Source: Aristolochia californica
Taxonomy: Eukaryota; Streptophyta; Magnoliopsida; Piperales; Aristolochiaceae
Direction: 5' to 3'
DNA: 64,000 nt
Assembly (NCBI GenBank): GCA_029961685.1
Contig: JARWKL010000005.1
Coordinates: 12,552,164 to 12,616,163 of the forward strand
The stretch's first letter is position 1. Each line of letters opens with the position of its first letter. The notes under the pieces were generated by a model that was not told where the DNA came from, searched no databases, and was given only the letters and a program-made list of their open reading frames with translations. Shown piece by piece: positions 1 to 13,752 of this stretch. The translations under genes were made by a program, and so were the position numbers.

Positions 1-555
1 TCAAACTAGCCATTATTTTGTACACTTACAAAAAGCTGACCTAACGATCATAGATGATTGTAAAGTGATTTATCATGCGTTACGGGGTATATTACCCTAA
101 GAAATGTCTTTTGGATTAGGAGTCAACACTCAGTTAAAAATTCCCCGACGATTGCAAAACCTGATATATAAAAGCTAAAAAGAGCATACAATCCCTAAAA
201 TTACAGAGGCTCTTTGAAATTATCACTCTCTACATATGGGCATTGTGCATTTCCATTTTAGATGTACTCATTTTTATGAAATAAAAACTTTGAGTTTTCG
301 GTCTCCCTTCTTCCCGTAAACCAAAAATGCAAATAGATCACCACAAAACGAAAATTTTAGAGTTTATGTTTCAAAAAAATTTAAAACAATAACAAATGTA
401 AGTAAAGAAAATTTATTCACATACCACAAATGAACCCTAAAGTTTTGTTGTCCAAGTTTGGGAAATTCCATTGGTTCGACCCTAACAGCTTGGAATTTAA
501 TAAGAAAGAGATATCTTCCACACATGCTTTAAAAATGGATATGCATGCATGAAAC
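1..555 (+). repeat. Partial monomer at left edge (copy 0, A-to-C chimera)
   Basis: The window opens about 100 bp past the expected anchor, inside a class A head (TCAAACTAGCC, GATGATTGTAAAG). The short class A tail CCCCGACG follows. From about 165 it switches to class C features (AAAAGCTAAAAAGAGC, CCCTAAAATTACAG, CTCTTTGAAATTATCACTC), then returns to the A-type region before the anchor. A near relative of the C-like stretch, with the same GGCTCTTTG variant, lies at about 10080-10110. No gene is present. Confidence 0.85.
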
Positions 556-1869
556 GTGTTAAAGATTCAAATCACCTATGGATCAAAACCTTTTGTAGAG
601 AATGACAAACGTTCATTAAATTCTAAAGTGAACGTGTGGTGGGATAATTACTTGAGTCAAACTAGCAGTTATTTTGCCCACATACAAAAAGCTGACCTAA
701 CGATCATAGATGATTGTAAAGTGATTTATCATGCGTTACGGGCTATATTACCCTAAGAAATGACTTATGGATTGGGAGTCAAGACTCAGTTAAAAATTCC
801 CTGACGATTGCAAAACCTGATATATAAAAACTAAAAAGAGCTTACAATCCCTAAAAATTATAGACACTCCTTGGACTTATCTCTCTCTACATTTGTGCAT
901 TGTGCATTTCCATTTTCGATGTACTCATTTTTCTTAAATAAAAACTTTGAGTTTTCGGTCTCCCTTCATCCCGTAAACCAAAAATGCAAATAGATCACCA
1001 CAAAATGAAAATTTTAGAGTCTATGTTTGGAAAAAATTTAAAACAATCACAAATGTAAGTAAAGAAAATTTATTCACACACCACAAATGAACCCAAAAGT
1101 ATTGCTGTCCAAGTTTGGGAAATTCCACTAGTTCAACCCTAACAGCTTGGAATTTTATAGGAAAGAGATTTCTTCCACACATGCTTTAAAAATGGATATG
1201 CATGCATGAAAGGTGTTAAAGATGCAGATCACCTATGGATCAAAACGTTTTGAAGAGAATGACAAATGTTCATTAAATTCTAAAGTGAACGTGCGGTGGG
1301 ATATTTACTTGAGTCAAACTAGCCATTATTTTGACCACTTACAAAAAGCTGACCTAATGATCATAGATGATTGTAAAGTGATTTATCATGCTTTACGGGC
1401 TATATTATCCTAAGAAATGACTTATGGATTGGGAGTCAACACTCAGTTAAAATTTCCCTGACGATTGCAAAACCTGATACATAAAAACTAAAAAGAGCTT
1501 ACAATCCCTAAAAATTACAGACACTTCTTGGAATTATCTCTCTCTACATTTGTGCATTATGCATTTCCGTTTTAGATGTACTCATTTTTCTTAAATAAAA
1601 ACTTTGTGTTTTCGGTCTCCCTTCATCCCAAAAAAGAAAAATGCAAATAGATCACCACAAAATGAAAATTTTAGAGTTTATGTTTGGAAAAAATTTAAAA
1701 CAATAACAAATATAAGTAAATTAAATTTATTCACACACCACAAATCAACCCAAAAGTTTTACTGTCCAAGTTTGGGAAATTCCACTAGTTCCACCCTAAC
1801 AGCTTGGAATTTTATAAGAAAGAGATTTCTTCCACACATGCTTTAAAAATGGATATGCATGCACGAAAC
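556..1869 (+). repeat. Copies 1-2: A, A
   Basis: Anchors are at 556 and 1213, spaced 657 bp. Both are ordinary class A units with the short CCCTGACG tail. They lie beside the class A copy at 1870, so three A units run consecutively. Differences between copies are scattered single-base changes, with no sign that any part of the unit is kept constant as a coding sequence would be. Confidence 0.9.
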
Positions 1870-4513
1870 GTGTTAAAGATGCAAATCACCTATGGATCAA
1901 AACCTTTTGAAGAGAATGACAAACGTTCATTAAATTCTAAAGTGAACGTGCGGTGGGATATTTACCTGAGTCAAACTAGCCATTATTTTGCCCACTTACA
2001 AAAAGCTGACCTAACGATCATAGCTGATTGTAAAGTGATTTATCATGCGTTACAGGCTATATTACCCTAAGAAATGACTTATAAATTGGGAGTCAACACT
2101 CAGGTAAAAATTCCCCGACGATTGCAAAACCTGATATATAAAAACTAAAAAGAGCTTACAATCCCTAAAAATTACAGACAGTTTTTGGAATTATCTCTCT
2201 CCACATTTCTGCATTGTGCATTTCCATTTTAGATGTTCTCATTTTTCTTAAGTAAAAACTTTGAGTTTTCGGTCTCCCTTCATCCCGTAAACATAAAATG
2301 TAAATAGATCACCACCAAATGAAAATTTTAGAGTTTATGTTTGGAAAAAATTTAAAACAATAACAAATGTAAGTAAAGAAAATTTATTCACAGACCACAA
2401 ATGAACCCAAAAGTTTTGCTATTCAAGTTTGGGAAATTCCACTAGTTCAACCCTAACAGCTTGGAATTTTATAAGTGTGAGATATCTTCCGCACATGCTG
2501 CAAAAATGGATACGCATGCTTGAAATGTGTTAATGATGCAAATCACCTATGGATCCAAACCTTTTAAAGAGAATGACAAACGCTCATTAAATTCACAAGT
2601 GAATGTGCGGTGGGATATTTACCCGAGTCAAACGTGCCATCATTTTGCCCCGTTACAAAAAGCTGACCTACCGATCATAGATGATTGGAAAGTGATTTAT
2701 CATGCGTAACGGGCTATATTACCTTAAGAAATGACTTATGGATTGGGAGTCAACACTCTGTCAAATATCCACCCGCCTAACCCTTTTGCCGACGATCGCA
2801 AAACCTGATATATAAAAACTAAAAAGACCTTACAATCCATAAAAATTGCAGACACTCTTTGGAATTATATCTCTCTACATTTGTGCAATTTGCTTTTCCA
2901 TTTTAGAAGTTCATTTTTTTTTTAAATCAAAACTTTGAGTTTTCAGTCTCCCTTCATCCCGTAAACCAAAAAGGCAAATAGATCAACTCAAAATTCAAAT
3001 TTTTGATTTTATGCATGGGAAAAATTTTAACCAATAACAAATGAAAGTAAAGAAAATATATTTAACCACAACAAATGAACAAAAAAGTTTTGCAGTCCAA
3101 GTTTGGGAAATTCCACTAGTTCAACCCTAACAGGTTGGAATTTTAAAAGAAAGAGATTTCTTCCACACATGCTTTAAAAATGGATATGCATTCACGAAAC
3201 GTGTTAAAGATGCAAATCACCTATGGATCAAAACCTTTTGAAGAGAATGACAAACGTTCATTAAATTCTAAAGTGAACATGCGTTGGGATATTTACCTAA
3301 GTCAAACTAGCCATTATTTTGCCCACTTACAAAAAGCTGACCTAACGATCATAGATGATTGTAAAGTGATTTATCATGTGTTATGGACTATATTACCCTA
3401 AGAAATGACTTATAAATTGGGAGTCAACACTCAGTTAAAAATTCCCCGACGATTGCAAAACCTGATATATAAAAACCAAAAAGAGCTTACAATCCCTAAA
3501 AATTACAGACAGTTCTTGGAATTTCTCTCTCTACATTTCTGCATTGTGCATTTCCATTTTAGATGTTCTCATTTTTCTTAAATAAAAACTTTGAGTTTTC
3601 GGTCTCCCTTCATCCTGTAAACAAAAAATGTAAATAGATCACCACCAAATGACAATTTAAGAGTTTATGTTTGGAAAAAATTTAAAACAATAACAAATGT
3701 AAGTAAAGAAAATTTATTCATAGACCACAAATGAACCCAAAAGTTTTGCTGTTCAAGTTTGGGAAATTCCACTAGTTCAACCCTAACAGCTTTGAATTTT
3801 ATAAGAGTGAGATATCTTCCACACATGCTGCAAAAATGGATACGCATGCTTGAAATGTGTTAATGATGCAAATCACCTATGGATCCAAACCTTTTAAAGA
3901 GAATGACAAACGCTCATTAAATTCTCAAGTCAACGTGCGGTGGGATATTTACCCGAGTCAAACGTGCCATTATTTTGCCCTGTTACAAAAAGCTAACCTA
4001 ACGATCATAGATGATTGGAAAGCGATTTATCATGCCTAACGAGCTATATTACCCTAAGAAATGACTTATGGACTCGGAGTCAACACTCAGTTAAAAATTC
4101 CCCGACGATTGCAAAACCTTATATATAAAAACTAATAAGAGCTTACAATCCCTAAAAATTAGAGACACTCCTTGGAATTATCTCTCTCTACATTTGTGCA
4201 TTGTGCCTTTTCATTTTAAATGTACTCATTTTTCTTAAATAAAAACTTCTAGTTTTCGATCTCCCTTCATCCCGTAAACCAAAAATGCAAATAGATGACC
4301 ACAAAATGAAAATTTCAGAGTTTATGTTTTCAAAAAATTTAAAAAAATAAGAAATGTAAGGAAAGAAATTTTATTCACACACCACAAATAAACACAAAAG
4401 TTTTGCTGTTTAAGTTTGGGAAATTCCACCAGTTCAACACTAACCGCTTGGAATTTTATAAGAAAGAGATTTCTTCCACACATGCTTTAAAAATGGATGT
4501 GCATGCTTGAAAC
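1870..4513 (+). repeat. Copies 3-6: A-B dimer duplicated in tandem (A B A B)
   Basis: Anchors are at 1870 (A), 2527 (B), 3201 (A) and 3857 (B). The second pair repeats the first with a period of about 1.33 kb. Both A copies read CACGAAAC (or TTCACGAAAC) before the anchor and have TTATAAATTGGGAG in the tail. Both B copies share GATATCTTCC, CTGCAAAAATGGATACG, GTGTTAATGATG and ACGTGCCAT. The two B copies differ in their tails: 2527 has a long B tail (with TTTTGCCGACG), while 3857 switches to the short A tail. Confidence 0.88.
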
Positions 4514-7500
4514 CTGTTAAAGATGCAAACCACCTATGGATCAAAACCTTTTGAAGAGAATGACAAACGTTCATTAAATTCTAAAGTGAACGTGGGGTGG
4601 GATATTTACCTGAGTCAAACTAGCCGTTATTTTGCCCACTTACAAAATGCTGACCTAACGATCATAGATGATTGTAAAGTGATTTATCATGCGTTACGGG
4701 CTATATTATCCCAAGGAATGACTTATGGATTGGGAGTCAACACTTAGTTAAAAATTCTCCAACGATTGCAAAACCTGATATATAAAATCTAAAAAGAGCT
4801 TACAACCCCTAAAATTGCAGAGACTCTTTGAAATTATCACTCTCTACATTTGTGCATTGTGCATTTCAATTTTAGATGTCCTCATTTTTTTTAAATAAAA
4901 ACTTTTAGTTTTCGGTCTCCTTTCATCCCGTAAACCAAAAATGCAAATAGATCACCACAAAATGAAAATTTTAGAGTTTATGTTTGGAAAAAATTTAAAA
5001 CAATAACAAATGTAAGTAAAGAAAATTTATTCGCACAGCACAAATGAACCCAAAAGTTTGGTTGTCCAAGTTTGGGAAATTCGACTAGTTCAAACTTAAC
5101 AGCTTGGAATTTTATAAGAAAGTGATTTCTTCCACACATGCATTAAAAATGGATATGCATGCATGAAACGTGTTAAAGATGCAAATCACCTATGGATCAA
5201 AACCTTTTGAAGAGAATGACAAACGTTCATTAAATTCTAAAGTGAACGTGCAGTGGGATATTTACCTAAGTCAAACTAGCCATTACTTTGCCCACTTACA
5301 AAAAGCTGACCTAACGATCATAGATGATTGTAAAGTGATTTATCATAAGTTACGGGCTATATTACCCTAAGAAATGACTTATGGATTGGGAGTCAACACT
5401 CAGTTAAAATTTCTTCGACATTTGCAAAACCTGATATATAAAAACTAAAAAGAGCTTACAATCCCTAAAAATTACAGCCACTCCTTGGAATTATCTCTCT
5501 CTACATTTGTGCATTGTGCATTTCCATCTTAGATGTACTCGTTTTTATTAAATAAAAACTTTGAGTTTTCGGTTTCCCTTCAGCCCGTAAACCAAAAATG
5601 CAAGTAGATCACCACAAAAGGAAAATTTTAGAGTTTATGTTTTAAAATTTTTTTAAAAAATAAGAAATGTAAGTAAAGAAAATTTATTCACACACCACAA
5701 ATGAACACAAAAGTTTTGCTGTCCAAGTTTGGGAAATTCCACCAGTACAACCCTAACAGCTTGAAATTTTATAAGAATGAGATTTCTTCCACACATTCTT
5801 TAAAAACGGATACGCATGCTTGAAACGTGTTAAAGATGCAAATCACCTATGGATACAAAGCTTTTAAAGAGAATGACAAACGCACTTTAAATTCTCAAGT
5901 GAACGGGCAATGGGATATTTACCCGAGTCAAACGATCCATTATTTTGCCCACTTACAAAAAGCTGACCTATCGATCATAGTTGATTGTAAAGTGATTTAT
6001 CATACGTTACGGGCTATATTACCCTAAGAAATGACTTATGGATTGGGAGTCAACACTCAGTTAAAATTTCTCCGACGATTGCAAAACCTGATATAAAAAA
6101 CTAAAAAGAGCTTACAATCCCTAAAAATTACAGACACTCCTTGGTATTATCTCTCTCTACATTTGTGCATTGTACCTTTTCATTTTAGATGTACTCATTT
6201 TTCTAAAATAAAAACTTTGAGTTTGCGGTCTCCCTTCATCCCATAAACCAAAAATGCAAATAGATCACCACAAAATCAAATTTTAGATTTTATGTTTTCA
6301 AAAAATTTTAAAAAATAAGAAATGTAAGTAATGAAAATTTATTCATACACCACAAATGAACACAAAAGTTTTGCTGTCCAAGTTTAGGAAATTCCACTAG
6401 TTCAACCCTAACCGCTTGGAATTTTATAAGAAAGAGATTTCTTCCACACATGCTTTAAAAATGGATATGCATGCATGAAACGTGTTAAAGATGCAAATCA
6501 CCTATGGATCAAAACCTTTTGAAGAGAATGACAAACGTTCATTAAATTCTAAAGTGAACGTGCGGTGGGATATTTGCCTGAGTCAAAGTAGCCATTATTT
6601 TGCCCATTTACAAAAAGCTGACCTAACGATCATAGATGATTGTAAAGTGATTTATCATGCGTTACGGGCTATATTCCCCTAAGAAATGACTTATGGATTG
6701 GGAGTCAACACTCAGTTAAAAATTCCCCGACAATTGCAAAACCTGATATATAAAAACTAAAAACAGCTTAAAATCCCAAAATATTACAGACACTCCTTGG
6801 AATTATCTCTCTCTACATTTTTGCATTGTGCATTTCCATTTTTGATGTACACATTTTTCTTCAATAAAAAACTTTAAGTTTTCGGTCTCCCTTCATCCCG
6901 TAAACCAAAAACACAAATAGATCACCTCAAAATGAAACTTTTAGAATTTAAGTTTGGAAAAAATTTTAAAAAATAACAAATGTAAGTAAAGAAAATTTAT
7001 TCACACACCAAAAATGAACCCAAAAGTTTTGCTGTCCAAGTTTGGGAAATTCCACTAGTTCAACCCTAACTGCTTGAAATTTTATAAGAAAGAGATTTCT
7101 TCCACACATGCTTTAAAAATGGATATGCATGCATGAAACGTGTTAAAGATGCTAATCACCTGTGGATCAAAACCTTTTGAAGAGAATGACAAACGTTCAT
7201 TAAATTCTAAAGTGAACGTGCGGTGGGATATTTACGTAAGTCAAACTAGCCATTATTTTGGCCACTTACAAAAAGCTGACCTAATGATTATAAATGATTG
7301 TAAAGTGATTTCTCTTGCATTACGGGTTATATTATCCTAAGAAATGACTTTCGCCGATGACTGCAAAACTTGATATATAAGAACTAAAAAGAGCTTACAA
7401 TCCCTAAATATTATAGACACTCCTTGGAGTTATCTCTGCCTACATTTGTGCATTGTGCATTTCCATTTTTGATATACTCATTTTTCTTAAATAAAAACTT

Positions 7501-7765
7501 TGGGTTTTCGGTCTCCCTTCATCCCGTAAACCAAAAATGCAAATTGATCACCACAAAATGAAAATTTTAGAGTTTATGTTAGGAAAAAATTTAAAACAAT
7601 AACAAATGTAAAAAAAGAAAATTTATTCACACACCACAAATGAACCCAAAAGTTTTGTTGTCCAAGTTTGGAAAATTCCACTAGTTCAACCCTAACAGCT
7701 TGGAATTTTATAGGAATGAAATTTCTTCCACACATGCTTTAAAAATGGATACGCATGCTTGAAAC
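4514..7765 (+). repeat. Copies 7-11: A-rich stretch, last copy shortened
   Basis: Anchors are at 4514, 5170, 5827, 6482 and 7140. Copies at 4514, 5170, 6482 and 7140 have class A heads. The copy at 5827 has a B/C head (CAAAGCTTTTAAAGAG, GTTGATTG) joined to a class A tail, so it is a chimera. The copy at 4514 has a C-like tail. The copy at 7140 is only about 626 bp because roughly 31 bp are missing at about 7350, between ATGACTT and the CGATGACTGC that replaces CGACGATTGC. Confidence 0.87.
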
Positions 7766-10437
7766 GTGTTAAAGATGCAAATCACCTATGGATCCAAACC
7801 TTTTAAAGAGAATGACAAACGCTCAATAAATTCTCAAGTGGACGTGTGGTGGGATATTTACCCGAGTCAAACGAGCCATTATTTTGCCCACTGACAAAAA
7901 GCTGACCTAACGATCATAAATGATTGGAAAGTGATTTATCATGCGTAACAGACTAAATTACCCTAAGAAATGACTTCTGGATTGGGAGTCAACACTCAGT
8001 TAAAAATCTCCCGCCTCCCTTTTCCCGACGATTGCAAAACCTGATATATAAAAACTAAAAAGAGCTTACAATCCCTAAAAATTATAGAAACTCTTTGGAA
8101 TTATATCTCTCTACATTTGTGCAATGTGCATTTCCATTTTAGAACTTCTCTTTTTTCTTAAATCTAAACTTTGAGTTTTCGGTGTCCCTTCATCCCGTAA
8201 ACCAAAATGGCAAATAGAACACTTCAAAATGCAAATTTTAGATTTTATGCATGGGAAAAATTTAAACGAATAACTAATGCAAGTAAAGAAAATTTATTCA
8301 ACCACAACAAATGAACAAAAAAGTTTTGCAGTCCAAGTTTGGTAAATTCCACTAGTTCAACCCTAACAGCTTGGAATTTTATAAGAAAGAGATTTCTTCC
8401 ACACATCCATTAAAAATGGATATGCATGCTTGAAACGTGTTAAAGATGCAAATCATCTATGGATCCAAAGCTTTTAAAGAGAATGACAAACGCTCTTTAA
8501 ATTCTCAAGTGAACGTGCGGTGGGATATTTACTTGAGTCAAACGAGCCATTATTTTGCCCACTTACAAAAAGCTGACCTAACGATCAGAGTTGATTGTAA
8601 AGTGATTTATCATCCGTTACGGGTTATATTATCCAAAGAAATGACTTATGGATTGGGAGTCAACATTCAGTTAAAAATTCCCCGATGATTGCAAAACTTG
8701 ATATATAAAAACTAAAAAGAGCTTACAATCCCTAAATATTACAAACACTCCTTGGAATTATCTCTCTCTACATTTGTGCATTGTGCATTTCCATTTTAGA
8801 TATACTATTTTTCTTAAATAAAAACCTCTAGTTTTCGGTCTCCCTTCATCCCGTAAACCAAAAATGCAAATAGATCACGACAAAATGAAAATTTTAGAGT
8901 TTATGTTAGGAAAAAATTTAAAACAATAAAAAATGTAAGTAAAACAAATTTATTTACTCACCACAAATGAACCCAAAAGTTTTGCTGTCCAAGTTTGGAA
9001 AATTCCACTAGTTCAACCCTAACAGCTTGGAATTTTATAGGAATGAGATTTCTTCCACACATGCTTCAAAAATGGATACGCATGCTTGAAACGTGTTAAA
9101 GATGCAAATCACCTATGGATCCAAACCTTTTAGAGAGAATGACAAACGCTCATTAAATTCTCAAGTGAACATGTGGTGGGATATTTACCCGAGTCAAATG
9201 AGCCGTTATTTTTCCCACTTACAAAAAGCTGACCTAACGATCATAGATGATTGGAAAGTGATTTATCAAGCGTAACGGACTATATTACCCTAAGAAATGA
9301 CTTATGGATTGGGAGTCAACACTCAGTTAAAAATCCCCCGCCTCACCCTTTTCCCGACGATTGCAAAACCTGATATATAAAAACTCAAATGAGCTTACAA
9401 TCCATAAAAATTACTGACACTCTTTGGAATTATCTCTCTCTACATTTGTGCATTGTGCATTTCCATTTTAGAACTTCTCTTTTTTCTTAAAACAAAACTT
9501 TAAGTTTTCGGTGTCCCTTCATCCCGTAAACCAAAAAGGCCAATAGATCAGCTCAAAATGCAAATTTTAGAGTTTATGCATGGGAAAAATTTAAACGAAT
9601 AACAAATGCAAGTAAAAAAAATTTATTCAACCACAACAAATGAACAAAAAAGTTTTGCAGTCCAAGTTTGGTAAATTCCACTAGTTCAACCCTAACAGCT
9701 TGGAATTTTACAAGAAAGAGATTTCTTCCACACATGCTTTAAAAATGGATATGCATGCTTGAAACGTGTTAAAGATGCAAATCACCTATGGATCCAAAGC
9801 TTTTAAAGAGAATGACAAACGCTCTTTAAATTCTCAAGTGAACGTGCGGTGGGATATTTACTAGAGTAAAACGAGCCATTATTTTGCCCACTTACAAAAA
9901 GCTGACATAACGATCAGAGTTGATTGTAAAGTGATTTATCATACGTAACGGATTATATTACCCTAAGAAATGACTGATGGGTTGGGAGTCAACACTCAGT
10001 TAAAAATCCCCTTCCTCCCCTTTTTCCTGATGATGGCGAAACCTGATATATAAAAGCTAAAAAGAGCTTACAATCCCTAAAATTATAGAGGCTCTTTGAA
10101 ATTATCACTCTCTACATTTGGGCATTGTGCATTTGTATTTTAGATGTACTCATTTTTCTTAAATAAAAACTTTGAGTTTTCGGTCTCCCTTCATCCCGTA
10201 AACCAAAAATGCAAATAGATCACCACAAAACGAAAATTTTAGAGTTTATGTTTCAAAAAAATTTAAAACAATAACAAATGTAAGTAAAGAAAATTTATTC
10301 ACACACCACAAATGAACCCAAAAGTTTTGTTTTCCAAGTTTGCGAAATTCCACTAGTTCAACCCTTACAGCTTGGAATTTTAAAAGAAAGAGATTTCTTC
10401 CACACAACCTTTAAAAATGGATATGCATGCATGAAAC
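7766..10437 (+). repeat. Copies 12-15: B C B C
   Basis: Anchors are at 7766 (B), 8437 (C head, A tail), 9093 (B) and 9766 (C). The B tails at about 8005 and 9335 read CCCGCCT followed by CCCTTTTCCCGACG. The copy at 8437 ends in the short CCCCGATG tail and is therefore about 656 bp long, although its head is class C. The heads at 7766 and 9766 contain in-frame stops (TGA in CACTGACAAA, and TAG in TTTACTAGAG). Confidence 0.86.
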
Positions 10438-13400
10438 GTGTTAAAGATGCAAATCACCTATGGATAAAAACCTTTTGAAGAGAATGACAAACGTTCATTA
10501 AATTCCAAAGTGAACGTGCGGTGGGATATTTAGTTGAGTCAAACTAGCCATTATTTTGCCCGCTTACAAAAAGCTGACCTAACGATCATAGATGATTGTA
10601 AAGTGATTTATCATACGTTACGGGCTATATTACCCTAAGAAATGACTTATGGATTCGGAGTCAACACTCAGATAAAATTTCTTTGACAATTGCAAAACCT
10701 GATATATAAAAACTCAAAAGAGCTTACAATCCCTAAAAATTATAGACACTCCTTGGAATTATCTCTCTCTACATTTGTGCATTGTGCATTTCCATTTTAG
10801 ATGTACTCATTTTTATAAAATAAAAACTTTGAGTTTTCGGTCTCCCTTCATCCCGTAAACCAATAATGCAAATAGATCACCACAAAATGAAAATTTTAGA
10901 GTTTATGTTTTTAAAAAAATTTAAAAAATAAGAAATTTAAGTAAAGAAAATTTATTCCCACACGACAAATGAACACAAAAAGTTTTGCTGTCCAAGTTTG
11001 GGAAATTCCACCAGTTCAACCCTATCAACTTGGAATTTTATAAGAATGAGATTTCTTCCACACATGCTTTAAAAATGGATACGCATGCTTGAAACGTCTT
11101 AAAGATGCAAATCACCTATGGATCCAAACCTTTTCAAGAGAATAACAAACGCTCATTAAATTCTCAAGTGAACGTGTGGTGGGATATTTAACTGAGTCAA
11201 ACGAGCCATTATTTTGCCTAGTTAAAAAAAGCTGACCTAACGATCATAGATGATTGGAAAGTGATTTATCATGCGTAACGGGCTATATTACCTTAAGAAA
11301 TGACTTATGGAATGGGAGTCAACACTCAGGTAAAAATTCCCCGACGATTGCAAAACCTGATATATAAAAACTAAAAAGAGCTTACAATCCATAAAAATTA
11401 TAGACACTCTTTTGAATTATCTCTCTCTACATTTGTGCATTGTGCATTTCCATTTTAGAAGTTCACTTTTTTCTTAAATCAAAACTTCAAGTATTCGGTC
11501 TCCCGTTATCCCGTAAACAAAAAAGGCAAATAGATCACCTCAAAATGCAAATTTTAGAATTTATGCATGGGAAAAATTTAAACCAATAACCAAATGCAAG
11601 TAAAAAATATTTATTCAAAGACAACAAATGAAGACAAAAGTTTTACAGTCCAAGTTTGGGAAATTCCACTAGTTCAACCCTTACAGCTTGGAAATTTATA
11701 AGAAAGAGATTTTTTCCACACATGCTTTAAAAATGGATATGCATGCTTGAAACGTGTTAAAGATGCAAATCACCTATGGATCCAAAGCTTTTAAAGAGAA
11801 TGAAAAACGCTCTTTAAATTCTCAAGTGAACATGCAGTGGGATATTTACCCGAGTCAAACGAGCCATTATTTTGCCCACTTACAAAAAGTTGACCTATCG
11901 ATCATAGTTGATTGTAAAGTGATTTATCATGTGTAACGGACTACATTACCCTAAGAAATGACTTATGGGTTGGGAGTCAACACTCAATTAAAAATCCCCT
12001 CCTCCTCTTTTTCCTGACGATTGCAAAACCTGATATATAAAAGCTAAAAAGAGCTTACAATCCCTAAAATTACAGAGACTCTTTGAAATTATCACTCTCT
12101 ACATTTGTGCATTGTGCATTTCCATTTTAGATGTACACATTTTTCTTAAATAAAAACTTTGGTTTTTCGGTCTCCCTACATCCCTTAAACCAAAAATGCA
12201 AATAGATCACCACAAAATGAAAATTTTAGAGTTTATGTCTTTAAAAAAAATTAAAAAGTAAGAAATGTAAGTAAAGAAAATTTATTCACACACCACAAAT
12301 GAACACAAAAAGTTTTGATGTCCAAGTTTGGGAAATTCCACCAGTTCAACCCTAACAGCTTGGAATTTTAAAAGAATCAGATTTCTTCCACGCATGCTTT
12401 AAAAACGGATACGCATGCTTGAAACGTGTTAAAGATGCAAATCACCTATGGATCCAAAGCTTTTAAAGAGAATGAGAAACGCTCTTTAAATTCTCAAGTG
12501 AACGTGCGGTGGGATATTTACCCGAGTCAAACGAGCTATTATCTTGCCCACTTACAAAAAGCTGACATAACGATCATAGTTGATTGTAAAGTGATTTATC
12601 ATGCATAACGGACTATGTTACCCTAAGAAATGACTTATGGGTAGGGAGTCAACACTCAGTTAAAAATCTCCCACCTCCCCTTTTTCCTGACGATTGCCAA
12701 ACCTGATATATAAAAGCTAAAAAGAGCTTACAATCCCTATAATTACAGAGACTCTTCGAAATTATCACTCTCTACATTTGTGCATTGTGCATTTCCATTT
12801 TAGATATACTCATTTTTCTTAAATGAAAACTTTGACTTTTCGGTCTCCCTTCATCCCGTAAACCAAAAATGCAAATAGATCACCACAAAATGAAAATTTT
12901 AGAGTTTATGTTTGGAAAAAATTTAAAACAATAACAAATGTAAGTAAAGAAAATTTATTCACACACCACAAATGAACACAAAATTTTTGTTTTCCATGTT
13001 TGGGAAATTCCACTAGTTCAACCCTAACAGCTTGGAATTTTAAAAGAAAGTGATTTCTTCCACACATGCTTTAAAAATGGATATGCATGCATGAAACGTG
13101 TTAAAGATGCAAATCACCTATGGATTAAAACCTTTTGAAGGGAATGACAAACGTTCATTAAATTCAAAAGTGAACGTGCGGTGGGATATTTACCAGAGTC
13201 AAACTAGCCATTATTTTGCCCACTTACAAAAAGCTGACCTAACGATCATAGATGATTGTAAAGGGATTGATCATGCGTTACGGGCTATATTTCCCTAAAA
13301 AATGACTTATGGATTGGGAGTCAACACTCAGTTAAAAATTCCCCGACGATTGTAAAACCTGATATATAAAAACTAAAAAGAGCTAACAATCCCTAAAAAT

Positions 13401-13752
13401 TACAGACACTCCTTGGAATTATCTCTCTCTACATTTGTGCATTTTGCCCTTTCATTTTAGATGTACTCATTTTTCTTAAATAAAAACTTTGAGTTTTCGG
13501 TCTCCCTTCATCCCGTAGACCAAAAATGCAAATACATCACCACAAAATGAAAATTTTAGAGTTTATGTTTTAAAAAAAATTTAAAAAATAAGAAATATAA
13601 GTAAAGAATTTCTTCACATACCACAAATGAACACAAAAGTTTTGCTGTCCATGTTTGGGAAATTCCACCAGTTCAACCCTAACAGCTTGGAATTTTATTA
13701 GAACGAGATTTCTTCCACACATGCTTTATAAATGGATACGCATGCTTGAAAC
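10438..13752 (+). repeat. Copies 16-20: A B C C A
   Basis: Anchors are at 10438 (A, with TATTTAGTTGAG creating a stop), 11096 (B head with a short A-like tail), 11754 (C), 12426 (C) and 13098 (A). The two C units at 11754 and 12426 share GAGAATGA(A/G)AAACGC, so their common codon-level change from GACAAACGC is inherited. They look like a 672-bp monomer duplication. The region before 11754 carries AATAACCAAATGCAAG with an extra C. That variant is shared with the regions before 15766 and 35838 and marks a C sub-lineage. Confidence 0.85.
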
